Below, one piece after another: positions 1-5,566 of a DNA stretch of 7,114 nt. Made by a program: the position numbers and the translations under genes. Source of the stretch: DASPPK01 sp041479575 (GTDB taxonomy: Archaea > Thermoproteota > Bathyarchaeia > Bathyarchaeales > Bathycorpusculaceae); assembly GCA_041479575.1 (NCBI GenBank), contig JBGOYH010000110.1, positions 1-7,114 on the forward strand. Reading direction: 5' to 3'. Below the pieces are notes generated by a model. It saw only the letters and a list, made by a program, of their open reading frames with translations, did no database searches and was not told the DNA's origin. Positions within the stretch are counted from its first letter, which is position 1, and the number at the start of each line of letters is the position of its first letter.

Positions 1-441
1 GTCTTGCCATTCTCCTCGGACGAAGAAACGTTTCCGCATTGCGCCCTCTTTTTTGAAGCCTACCTTTTCTAAGACTCTCTGTGAAGCGTTGTTTTTGACG
101 TGGGTAGTGGCTTGAATGCAGGCAGCTTCTCTAGTGAGAAATAGGTAGTCCACCATTATCTGTGCGGCTTCAGTGCAGTAGCCCTTTCCCCTCTCGCTTG
201 GGATTAATGCGTAACCCATCTCTAACATTTTCCCCATCGGGTGCAGAATGTAGAAGGAGCCTATGAAGCCGATTTTGGTTCCGTCTTTTTTCTCTATGAC
301 GAAATCTTTCCATTCGTAGGGACTCGGTTCCAGCATCTTTTCCGTTTCTGTTCTAGATCTCTGGATTGGGGAGAAGTATTCACCGAGGAATGCTAGATTG
401 TTGGACCATTCTGCGTACAGCGGCAAATCGTCTTTCTCCAT
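1..441 (-). CDS. GNAT-family N-acetyltransferase (RimJ/RimL type), 3' end outside window, start uncertain
   Basis: The product is a GNAT acetyltransferase, a family that moves the acetyl group of acetyl-CoA to a protein N-terminus or a small amine; the substrate cannot be told from sequence. The frame is open from 480 down to base 1 (160 codons). It shows the acetyl-CoA pyrophosphate-loop motif ERGKGYCTEA (about 170-200) and the RimJ/RimL-like C-terminal pattern NNASQRVLEKVGF (about 60-96). The family usually runs 170-180 residues, so perhaps 10-20 residues are missing past the left edge. The start is odd. Family-like sequence (YKLLEGKNVNLRV) begins immediately after an in-frame TGA at 481-483, and no ATG, GTG or TTG lies before the ATG at 441. 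Starting at 441 removes the usual first beta strand. An ATG-TTG pair sits just upstream of the TGA (489-484). The gene may carry a nonsense change, a sequencing error or an unusual start. The family call is firm; the 5' end is not. Confidence 0.82.
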   Translation of the reverse strand, partial: MEKDDLPLYAEWSNNLAFLGEYFSPIQRSRTETEKMLEPSPYEWKDFVIEKKDGTKIGFIGSFYILHPMGKMLEMGYALIPSERGKGYCTEAAQIMVDYLFLTREAACIQATTHVKNNASQRVLEKVGFKKEGAMRKRFFVRGEWQD

Positions 442-482
442 TACTCTCAGATTTACGTTTTTGCCTTCAAGTAACTTGTATC

Positions 483-494
483 ACAACATGTTGT
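483..494. repeat. 12-bp perfect palindrome at the acetyltransferase 5' end
   Basis: The sequence ACAACATGTTGT reads the same on both strands. It covers the ATG-TTG that would begin the acetyltransferase frame if the adjoining TGA were sense. It could be an operator for a dimeric regulator or simply chance; nothing else supports a function. Confidence 0.3.
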
Positions 495-598
495 ATTTTC
501 CGTTTCAGTTCTTATGACTTGCGGAAGAATCTGACAAGGTTGTGAATGACCAAGTTTTAAGACCTAATCCACTCATTCTATTCTTCTAGGTGGCAGAA

Positions 599-679
599 AT
601 GTTGGATATACCATCTATTTCAGCAATAATAGCAGCAGTAGGAGTGATAGTGGGCGTAGCCTTGACCAGTGTTATTTAA
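599..679 (+). CDS. 26-residue hydrophobic peptide, possible truncated membrane-anchor stub
   Basis: A short frame encodes MLDIPSISAII... with one hydrophobic stretch rich in Ala, Val, Ile and Gly (about residues 7-26), long enough for a single transmembrane helix, and it ends right after the helix. An AGGTGG Shine-Dalgarno-like site (588-593) lies five bases before the ATG, which supports translation. From memory, the N-terminus resembles the membrane anchor of a larger archaeal family in which the helix is followed by a charged cytoplasmic region; that region is absent here. It may therefore be a degraded remnant or a genuine membrane micropeptide. The 3' part is antisense to the end of the small minus-strand gene at 620-823, and both need not be real. 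Confidence 0.45.
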   Translation: MLDIPSISAIIAAVGVIVGVALTSVI

Positions 680-823
680 AGAATTGACTTGTGAGAATTG
701 CGTCAATAGTTGTTTTAAGTGGTTTTCGAAGGTTTTTGAAGGATTAAACCCCAATTTCTCGACTTTTATTGCTGTCTCTTCATCCTCGTAGATGCCCACT
801 GATATTTTCTTTCCCGTAATCAC
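620..823 (-). CDS. small protein of unknown function (67 aa), possibly antitoxin-like
   Basis: I do not recognise this gene with certainty. It starts with GTG at 823 (MITGKKISVGIYEDEETAIK) and contains a Lys/Glu-rich amphipathic segment with LGFNPSKTFENHLKQLL. That pattern recalls the short helical 'lineage-specific' proteins and CcdA/ribbon-helix-helix antitoxins of archaea, in which a predicted helix starts at N-x-S-K. The first ~48 residues look protein-like. The last ~18 (HYHSYCCYYC) lie antisense to the hydrophobic peptide at 599-679 and look like unselected sequence. No clear Shine-Dalgarno site precedes the GTG. It lies downstream of the surface-protein gene on the same strand, but a T-run between them argues against read-through. 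No toxin partner is visible nearby. Confidence 0.45.
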   Translation of the reverse strand: MITGKKISVGIYEDEETAIKVEKLGFNPSKTFENHLKQLLTQFSQVNSLNNTGQGYAHYHSYCCYYC

Positions 824-847
824 GACGACTTCTCGAGGAACTAAGAT

Positions 848-853
848 AAAAAA
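848..853 (-). terminator. oligo-T terminator after the surface-protein gene
   Basis: On the minus strand six consecutive T residues (CCCTTTTTTATC) begin eight bases past the stop codon of the large gene. Archaeal RNA polymerases terminate at such U-runs without needing a strong hairpin. Confidence 0.5.
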
Positions 854-860
854 GGGAGAT

Positions 861-1047
861 TTACGGGTCTTTTTTGTCGTAGTTATTCGCTATTATGATA
901 GCGTCATAGATGTCAACCACACCATCGTCGTTCAAGTCTGCGTTGAGATTCCAATTCGGATCTCCCGGCTTCGAGTAGATAGCGTTAGCTAACATTATTG
1001 CGTCATAAATGTCGGTTGAGTTATTACGGTCTATATCGCCTTTTAGG
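861..1047 (-). other. dockerin type I domain (protein residues ~785-845)
   Basis: Two EF-hand-like loops flank predicted helices. Loop 2 (DLNDDGVVDIYD) has the full D-x-N-x-D-G-x-x-D-x-x-D calcium pattern. Loop 1 (DIDRNNSTDIYD) keeps Asp at positions 1, 3, 9 and 12 but has Asn where Gly 6 is usual. Both carry Ile-Tyr at positions 10-11, the region that sets cohesin specificity in characterised dockerins. Confidence 0.85.
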
Positions 1048-3398
1048 TAAACCCTGACCGCGCCATCGGTATAGTTGTTGTCCGAAGTGTGCGTTTCTCC
1101 TAGAAGTGGCCAAGCATAAGCGCTAATGTTGTATATGCCCTTCGCTATGCCGTCGATGTCACAGCCGAACCTTACGGTTGTGTTTTTGCCAGGCATAAGG
1201 TTGGTGACAAGCTTTGTTTCGATGCTCGTGCTACCGAAGTATATGGTCACGTTGAAAGTCTCGCTAACGCTGTTTCCCTCATTAATCACAGTTACGTTTA
1301 TCGGCAATTGGCCCGCTGTCTCATATAGACCCGTAGTAGTGTTGAAGTGGAGCGTGCCCAGTTCAATTTTGACAATGGCAACATCCCGGCCAGTCACAAC
1401 CATCACGGTGTAGTTCATCGACCAAGTTTCTGACGCATAGTCGGTTACAGTCAGATTCACATTGTAGCTTCCGGCACTTTCGTAAAGGTGTGTTATGGTA
1501 GGACTAGTCATGGAGGTTACGTTGCCATCGTCGAAGTTCCAAGTGTAGGTGGCGATGCCCCTGTTGGGGGCCGTCATATTGTCTGGGTCATAGCTCGCTG
1601 AGGCGTCAAAGAATACAGCTGTCATGTTTGCCACGGCATACTGAGAACAAGTGAAATTCGCAACTGGTTTGGTAGTATAGAGGCGACCGTCGATCAATGT
1701 AGCAGTGATATTACCTCCAGTAGAATTCTTCAGGAGACTGTAAGAGATTTGCAAGGAGCAGCTGCCCGTCATGGTGTCATTGACATGAAAGGTTACTGTA
1801 GCCAGTGTTCCGTTGCCGTTCACTCCATTTACGACGCCCACACGCAATGACTTTATCAATACGAAGCCTTGATAACTTGAAAAATGAGCTTCGAAGTCTT
1901 CAGGTGCCAAGAAACCGGCGCTTTGGACATTTTTGACTGCTAAGATAGGATATTTGGCACCTAGCCATGTCAAATTGACTTCATAAGAAAAGAGGTCAAC
2001 AACGTTAGTGACTGTTATGTTGAGGTTGAAATCGTCGCCAGGATTGTAGACGATGTCCATCGTTCCGTTTGCACTGTCTACCGCTTTTACAAAGACCTCG
2101 AAAGTAACAGGCACGGTCTTGTTTATAGAGCTGGTCACTCCCTCATAGTCTGCTACGGTTAGATTCACATTGTAGATTCCAGGGTTTTGGTAAGTATGTG
2201 TTATGTTTGAACTAGTTACGGTGGTCGTGTTGCCATCGTCGAAGTTCCAAGTGTAGGTGGCGATGCCCCTGTTGGGGGCCGTCATATTGTCTGGATCATA
2301 GCTCGCTGAGGCGTCAAAGAACAATGGATAGTAGACAAGACATTGTCCTTGAGGAGGCACGAAATCGGCTACAGGTCGGCCTGAACCAACATTTAGCGGC
2401 ACAAAAATCTGATCGCTAGTTAGGCCATCGAAATCGGTGACGTTGAGAAAAACAAAATAATCTGCTTCTATGGCATAAGTGTGATTTATGAGGGGTTCAG
2501 GCGTGCTCGTAATGTTGCCATCTCCGAACATCCAAGTATAGTTCATGATGCCCTTGTTAGGAGCCGTCATGTTATCGGGGTCAGAACTATTTTTGGCGTT
2601 GAAGGTCAGAGTTTCATTGACATAGTATGGACCTGGCAGAGGACGAGGCTTATCTATTCCGAAACTCGCTGTAGGACGAGCGTAAACCGTTATGTTCTTT
2701 GACATACTGGCGGTCAGGTTTTCAGTGTCGCGCAAAGTTAGAGTTACAGTTCTGTTCCCCCACGTTGTGTATTTATGCGTTATATTGAAATAAGACACGG
2801 TTGTAATGTTGCCATCGCCAAAATTCCATGTATAATTCAGAATGATGCCCCAGTCAGGGTCGAAACTGCTAGAGGCGTCGAAAGAAACTGTCCCGTTTCT
2901 GATCGGTCCGGGAAGCGGAGGGGGTGGCGAATAGGTGAAGTTCGTCGTTGGAGGTTGGTCCTGACACACGCGCACCCACTTTGTGACTACATTGTTTGTA
3001 ACATTATCCTCGCCACTAACTGGCGGCGCATAAACAGTCAGGTAGTAATCCGCATCCGTTGGGTTCCAGAAATAGGCAGTCCAAAACGTGTGATTGACCT
3101 CCAATATAGGCGTCATTGCATTTAGAACTACGGTATCATTGATTAGAAGTTGAAGGCCTACGTTAGACTCATTGAAATCGCCTCTGTTAACTACAGTAGC
3201 GTTGATAACTGTCGAATTTCCAGACGACAGATGATTGTATGTCCCATTGATAATAAGTGGACTAAAGGTGCTTAAAGAAACCTCGAGGTCATGCGTGTTC
3301 GTCTGACCTTTCACCAGGCTGATCGCTGAAAAAAGCATGCTTCCAATAAGTAGCGTCAACATTATTCCCGATGCAGTTTTCCTTTCCATTTTTATCAT
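861..3398 (-). CDS. secreted PKD/CARDB surface protein with cohesin-like and dockerin domains
   Basis: This 845-residue exported protein is probably a cell-surface or extracellular scaffold or adhesin. Visible layout: basic start and hydrophobic signal peptide (1-32); CARDB-like beta domain (~37-140); PKD domains at ~145-238, ~240-335 and ~340-430, each with an xFDASxSxDPD strand and a YTWxFxDGN core; a cohesin-like beta sandwich (~432-572, from FEVFVKAVDS to IDGRLYT); PKD 4 (~575-660); a second CARDB-like domain (~665-780); and a type I dockerin (~785-845) with two Ca-binding loops, DIDRNNSTDIYD and DLNDDGVVDIYD. More than 40 N-x-S/T sequons imply heavy N-glycosylation. No C-terminal transmembrane anchor follows the dockerin, which ends in KKDP. 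Attachment may thus be through dockerin-cohesin contacts. Two in-frame starts are plausible: ATG 3398, with GGAG eight bases upstream, and ATG 3389 (residue 4), with GGAG ten bases upstream. No catalytic domain is seen. Confidence 0.9.
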   Translation of the reverse strand: MIKMERKTASGIMLTLLIGSMLFSAISLVKGQTNTHDLEVSLSTFSPLIINGTYNHLSSGNSTVINATVVNRGDFNESNVGLQLLINDTVVLNAMTPILEVNHTFWTAYFWNPTDADYYLTVYAPPVSGEDNVTNNVVTKWVRVCQDQPPTTNFTYSPPPPLPGPIRNGTVSFDASSSFDPDWGIILNYTWNFGDGNITTVSYFNITHKYTTWGNRTVTLTLRDTENLTASMSKNITVYARPTASFGIDKPRPLPGPYYVNETLTFNAKNSSDPDNMTAPNKGIMNYTWMFGDGNITSTPEPLINHTYAIEADYFVFLNVTDFDGLTSDQIFVPLNVGSGRPVADFVPPQGQCLVYYPLFFDASASYDPDNMTAPNRGIATYTWNFDDGNTTTVTSSNITHTYQNPGIYNVNLTVADYEGVTSSINKTVPVTFEVFVKAVDSANGTMDIVYNPGDDFNLNITVTNVVDLFSYEVNLTWLGAKYPILAVKNVQSAGFLAPEDFEAHFSSYQGFVLIKSLRVGVVNGVNGNGTLATVTFHVNDTMTGSCSLQISYSLLKNSTGGNITATLIDGRLYTTKPVANFTCSQYAVANMTAVFFDASASYDPDNMTAPNRGIATYTWNFDDGNVTSMTSPTITHLYESAGSYNVNLTVTDYASETWSMNYTVMVVTGRDVAIVKIELGTLHFNTTTGLYETAGQLPINVTVINEGNSVSETFNVTIYFGSTSIETKLVTNLMPGKNTTVRFGCDIDGIAKGIYNISAYAWPLLGETHTSDNNYTDGAVRVYLKGDIDRNNSTDIYDAIMLANAIYSKPGDPNWNLNADLNDDGVVDIYDAIIIANNYDKKDP
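1521..1613 (-). repeat. PKD core repeat, copy A (near-identical to 2229-2321)
   Basis: This 93-bp stretch encodes the core of PKD 4 (residues ~596-626, from FFDASAS to FDDGN). It differs at one base from copy B, 708 bp (236 codons, in frame) away. The flanking sequence is diverged. Confidence 0.95.
1677..2105 (-). other. cohesin-like domain (protein residues ~432-573)
   Basis: The segment starts FEVFVKAVDS and contains NPGDDFNLNITVTNVVDLFSYEV, then a FLAPEDFEAHF region, a GVNGNGTLATVTFHV strand and a final GRLYT strand. This order matches cohesin domains: a Gly-Asp-x-Phe strand, a 'lfsyevnltwd' strand and a 'G-x-Gx-L-ATvtF' strand. The match is by pattern recognition without an alignment. 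Confidence 0.7.
2229..2321 (-). repeat. PKD core repeat, copy B (near-identical to 1521-1613)
   Basis: This 93-bp stretch encodes the core of PKD 3 (residues ~360-390). The single difference from copy A is A instead of G in the gtctgg[g/a]tc context and is synonymous (Asp codon). PKD 2 (about 2509-2610) encodes a related DPDNMTAPNKGI segment but is clearly more diverged in DNA. Confidence 0.95.
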
Positions 3399-3399
3399 T

Positions 3400-3410
3400 C
3401 TCCTTTCTCC
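3400..3410 (-). promoter_or_regulatory. double Shine-Dalgarno site of the surface-protein gene
   Basis: Read on the minus strand this is GGAGAAAGGAG. The first GGAG (3410-3407) is eight bases from ATG 3398. The second (3403-3400) is ten bases from ATG 3389. Spacing does not separate the two starts; signal-peptide function would tolerate either. Confidence 0.55.
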
Positions 3411-3480
3411 GAATACGTCTATGTTTCATCGTCGCGAAAAAACAGACTCTACGCAATTGAAAACAACAATTTAACCACCC

Positions 3481-3490
3481 TATAAAACTT
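3481..3490 (-). promoter_or_regulatory. TATA box for the surface-protein gene
   Basis: Minus-strand AAGTTTTATA lies about 85-90 bases before the ATG. An archaeal start 25 bases downstream would give a leader of about 60 bases that includes the Shine-Dalgarno site. This is inferred from consensus only. Confidence 0.4.
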
Positions 3491-3570
3491 ATGGAAGATT
3501 GCGCTGTGCGTGATATGTGAATATTAGATTCATAAATCCAAACTACCTTTAGAGTGAGGCAAGAAAAGTC

Positions 3571-3620
3571 CCCAAATTGGAAGACTTGGACCTATTTGGG
3601 CGCCAGTCCACCCAGGTCCA
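3571..3620. repeat. overlapping inverted repeats (alternative hairpins)
   Basis: CCCAAAT (3571-3577) can pair with ATTTGGG (3594-3600). Alternatively TGGACC (3587-3592) pairs with GGTCCA (3615-3620), continued after a four-base bulge by TGGG (3597-3600) with CCCA (3611-3614). The two folds compete for TTTGGG. No flanking gene is close enough to make attenuation obvious. Confidence 0.35.
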
Positions 3621-3820
3621 CTTCGTTCTCAGTCCTTCTTCCTAAGAATGAAGTGATGCCCGTGTTGTCACAACTTGCATCTAACGCACATATCATCATA
3701 GGAGAGCCTTCCGAACCGTTTATTTAACGTCACATGACTGGAGCAGACGGTGCCAAGCAAGGGTAGACTCACATTCTATTGAATATGCGATGGTTTTGGA
3801 CTTATCGGATAGTGCGCGCT

Positions 3821-3830
3821 AGCTTTAAAA
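3821..3830 (+). promoter_or_regulatory. TATA box for the flavodoxin-like gene
   Basis: AGCTTTAAAA lies about 55 bases before the ATG at 3882. It would start transcription near 3855, leaving a short leader that contains the GAGGT ribosome site at 3869-3873, eight bases before the ATG. Confidence 0.45.
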
Positions 3831-3881
3831 GCCCGTCATAACCTACCACAAGTTTGTCAAATTGTAGCGAGGTCTGACTGA

Positions 3882-4346
3882 ATGAAAGTTTTGATCGTGT
3901 ATGACACAGTCTCCCCCGTGAAGATGACAGCGAAGGTCGCTGAAACCATCGGCGGAGTCCTGAAAGAAAAAGGAATCGAAGTTGACTTATTCTTCGTTAA
4001 GAACGTTGACCAAGCAACTGCCAAGAACTATGATTGTCTGATTTCTGGTTCACCCACAATGTACCTGAAAGCGTCAAGCGGCATAATGCAGTTCCTCAAC
4101 AGTTTCCCAGACAAACAGTTTTCTGGAAAGCGGGCAGCTGCTTTTGACACGCAATGGCAATCAAGAATCAGTGGAAACGCAACTAAAGGCATTGAAAAGA
4201 AACTTCAGAACTTGGGCTTCGAGATAATCACGCCTCCACTGGTCACCTACGTAGAAGGCAAGATGAATCAATCGCAACTGAAAGAGGGAGAACTGGAGAA
4301 AACGAAGAATTGGGCGCAAGAAGTCGCCAAAACGCTTTCTAAATAG
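3882..4346 (+). CDS. flavodoxin-family protein
   Basis: This 154-residue single-domain protein has the flavodoxin layout and length. A first beta strand MKVLIVYDT leads into a loop and helix (SPVKMTAKVAETIGGVL) where the FMN phosphate normally binds. The second loop is YDCLISGSPTMY (~50-62), matching the usual G-S-P-T. A third strand with AAAFDTQW (~85-93) matches the 90s loop. Flavodoxins bind FMN and carry one or two electrons between soluble redox enzymes in the cytoplasm; the partner here is unknown. The phosphate loop lacks the textbook T-G-N-T and has SPVKMT, as in some divergent archaeal and FprA-like flavodoxin domains, so FMN affinity is less certain. The gene stands alone, with its own TATA box and Shine-Dalgarno site, and converges on the ArsR gene across 139 bp. 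A functional link to the Fe-S operon further right is possible but unsupported. Confidence 0.85.
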   Translation: MKVLIVYDTVSPVKMTAKVAETIGGVLKEKGIEVDLFFVKNVDQATAKNYDCLISGSPTMYLKASSGIMQFLNSFPDKQFSGKRAAAFDTQWQSRISGNATKGIEKKLQNLGFEIITPPLVTYVEGKMNQSQLKEGELEKTKNWAQEVAKTLSK

Positions 4347-4485
4347 AACTTGAACAGCCAGTGCTTGAATTCACATCAAAGTCCCGCGCGCGCGATGGCT
4401 ATCCATAACGTTAGGTATTTCTCCCATAAACCAAGAGACAATTCCTTTTTCGTGTGTTCCTCTGAGGTTTCCAAATTCCGATTTC

Positions 4486-4812
4486 CTAACAGGTTATTTG
4501 TTCAATGATGCGGTTCGAGAGAAGATCGAGCAGTTCCGGGGTTGCCGCGTCAATTATCTCAAACATTTTGGGCTCTGTAATTGAGTAGAGTCTCCTTGTG
4601 CCGTCTTTTCGGTCTCTCACCAATCCGCAGTCTTTTAGGATTTTTAGATGACGGGACACGACAGGCTGGATTAATCCGACGTGGGGAATTATCTCGCATA
4701 CGCACTTCTCACTTGTGCGCAGGAATTCTAGTATTTCAAGTCTCGTCGGGTCAGAGAGAGCGTTGAATACTTTTGCACTGAGCCTGATCTGCTTGTCTGT
4801 TTTGGAATGCAT
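4486..4812 (-). CDS. ArsR/SmtB-family winged-helix metal-type regulator
   Basis: This 108-residue protein is an ArsR/SmtB transcription factor, normally a dimeric repressor that leaves DNA when it binds a metal or metalloid. Visible signatures are the ALSDPTRLEILEFL helix (18-31), the motif EKCVCEI (35-41), the recognition helix QPVVSRHLKILKDCGLV (49-65) and the wing RKDGTRRLYSI (68-78). Cys37-x-Cys39 sits where classical ArsR has ELCVCDL, the arsenite/antimonite site; other cysteines are C62 and C108, and the third Cys of the E. coli-type CxCxxC is Ile here. The ligand could therefore be As(III), another thiophilic metal or a redox signal. The gene is divergent from the Fe-S/DGC operon and shares its control region. 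The ATG lies about 21 bases from the palindromic TATA element and has no Shine-Dalgarno site, as expected for a leaderless archaeal mRNA. Autoregulation and control of the operon are inferred. Confidence 0.9.
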   Translation of the reverse strand: MHSKTDKQIRLSAKVFNALSDPTRLEILEFLRTSEKCVCEIIPHVGLIQPVVSRHLKILKDCGLVRDRKDGTRRLYSITEPKMFEIIDAATPELLDLLSNRIIEQITC

Positions 4813-4820
4813 GTTTATGG

Positions 4821-4851
4821 TAGTATTAATAACAATATTTAAATATTACTA
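4821..4851. promoter_or_regulatory. shared bidirectional promoter/operator between arsR-type gene and Fe-S/DGC operon
   Basis: AATATTTAAATATT (4834-4847) is a 14-bp perfect palindrome that serves as a TATA box in either direction. Flanking arms TAGTATTA (4821-4828) and TATTACTA (4844-4851) form a near-perfect inverted repeat around it. Transcription 25 bases away would begin near the ATG of the regulator (4812) on one side and near 4862-4866 on the other. A repressor bound here would block both promoters. Confidence 0.6.
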
Positions 4852-4899
4852 TGGAGAACCTTCCTGTCAACATGCAAAAGAACGAAATCAATCTAGAAA

Positions 4900-4906
4900 G
4901 AGGGAG
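4900..4906 (+). promoter_or_regulatory. Shine-Dalgarno site fixing the start of the HdrA-N-like gene
   Basis: GAGGGAG lies four bases before GTG 4911. The in-frame ATG at 4851 is only four bases past the TATA palindrome, so it should lie upstream of the transcript start. ATG 4872 has no ribosome site. Confidence 0.6.
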
Positions 4907-4910
4907 AATT

Positions 4911-5279
4911 GTGGAGAAAAAGAAGGTAAGTTTCATATTCTGCGTCTGCACGGGCAAATGCCCAGGATTTAAGGATCTGGATATGTGGGACTTCATAAAC
5001 ATCATACGAGCCGAATATCCAGTCGAATACGCGTTCATACACCCCATGCTCTGCGATGAGGACGGCGAACGATTCTTTGCAGACTTTCTGCGGAAAGACA
5101 GACTTTACGTCATAGGCGGGTGCGCTCCGGTAATGCAGAGGAAACTGTTTCGAGACGCCTTTGCGAAGGCTGGGCTTGACATAGGCAAGGACCTTGTTTC
5201 TCTTGACGTCAGAAACATGACCACGGAAAAGGCCTTAGAAACTGTGAAGAAAGCGTTGGAGGCCGCTAGCCAAACATGA
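4911..5279 (+). CDS. stand-alone HdrA N-terminal-domain-like Fe-S protein
   Basis: From GTG 4911 this encodes 122 residues. It resembles the N-terminal domain of HdrA, the flavin-bifurcating subunit of heterodisulfide reductase, but without the FAD and ferredoxin parts that make HdrA about 650 residues long. Visible parts are FCVCTGKCPGF (Cys 11, 13, 17), HPMLCDEDGERFF (Cys 48), comparable to the HdrA 'TCSEDG' segment, and LYVIGGCAPVMQRKLFRDAF (Cys 71), comparable to the HdrA 'vvaaCTPrtHeplF' segment. These cysteines could hold one [4Fe-4S] cluster. No signal peptide or membrane helix is seen, so it should be cytoplasmic. Its stop overlaps the ferredoxin ATG by ATGA, so the two are probably made together and may form a complex. 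Upstream ATGs at 4851 and 4872 are possible but less likely starts. The HdrA relationship is pattern-based; a related unknown Cys protein remains possible. Confidence 0.7.
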   Translation: MEKKKVSFIFCVCTGKCPGFKDLDMWDFINIIRAEYPVEYAFIHPMLCDEDGERFFADFLRKDRLYVIGGCAPVMQRKLFRDAFAKAGLDIGKDLVSLDVRNMTTEKALETVKKALEAASQT

Positions 5280-5566
5280 CAGAAGAAACGTACATGGGCG
5301 TGCCGCGTAGCAAGATTCCTTGGTATCCAAGAATTGACACGCAAAAGTGCAATCAGTGCGATGGGGATCCTCAATGCCTCAGATTTTGTCCCCATGGCGT
5401 ATTCGAGTACAATAAGGAAAAGAAGGAATTCATAGTCAGAAACCCAGACAACTGCGTCGTGTTCTGCAGGGCATGCCAGAAAGTCTGCGCGGCCGACGCC
5501 CTGAGTTTTCCAGAAAAGAAAGAAATCTTGAGGCTGATAAAGAATGTCCGAGAAGAAAAGAAGTAA
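5276..5566 (+). CDS. two-cluster [4Fe-4S] ferredoxin
   Basis: This 96-residue ferredoxin-like electron carrier has eight cysteines in two sets: C25, C28, C34, C38 (CNQC...CLRFCPHGV) and C60, C64, C67, C71 (NCVVFCRACQKVCA). The N-terminal VPRSKIPWYPRID (9-21) and the NPDNCVVFC stretch mark a ferredoxin subgroup that, from memory, often lies beside DGC-type and ArsR genes in anaerobes. Cluster set 1 has five residues between Cys 2 and Cys 3 instead of the common two. Set 2 has CxxxC first and ends Cys-Ala rather than Cys-Pro. The start overlaps the upstream stop (ATGA). A GGAGG lies 13 bases before the ATG, rather far, which fits coupling to upstream translation. The C-terminus overlaps the next gene by 23 bases. 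The likely role is electron transfer to or from the HdrA-N-like and DGC partners; no direction of flow can be seen. Confidence 0.88.
   Translation: MTEETYMGVPRSKIPWYPRIDTQKCNQCDGDPQCLRFCPHGVFEYNKEKKEFIVRNPDNCVVFCRACQKVCAADALSFPEKKEILRLIKNVREEKK

Larger units (their letters stand above)
3399..3881. other. 483-bp intergenic region between divergent genes
   Basis: The region carries the promoters of the surface-protein gene (left) and the flavodoxin-like gene (right), plus the potential hairpins at 3571-3620. Short frames here are only about ten codons. I see no tRNA, no convincing C/D-box RNA and no coding remnant. An extra TATA-like GTTTATTTAA lies around 3718-3727 without an obvious gene behind it. 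A small untranslated RNA between about 3540 and 3760 cannot be excluded. Confidence 0.6.

Noticed and set aside
2775..3125. 116-codon plus-strand open frame
   Set aside because: It is antisense to the surface protein's PKD 1 and CARDB region, which has strong domain evidence.
3640..3720. C/D-box guide RNA candidate (ATGATGA on the minus strand near 3695-3705)
   Set aside because: No CUGA D box at a suitable distance and no terminal stem could be found.
4385..4394. CGCGCGCGCG run, possible Z-DNA or hairpin terminator
   Set aside because: It is only ten bases, has no T-run directly after it and no other context. It is probably chance in the gap between convergent genes.
4851..4911. ATG 4851 (and ATG 4872) as start of the HdrA-N-like gene
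   Set aside because: ATG 4851 lies four bases past the TATA palindrome, probably upstream of the transcript start. Neither ATG has a ribosome site, and the extra N-terminal residues look non-conserved. GTG 4911 has GAGGGAG.
4486..5279. Classical arsenic-resistance operon
   Set aside because: The regulator fits, but no ArsA, ArsB/Acr3, ArsC or ArsM homologue is present in the window. The label would overstate the evidence.
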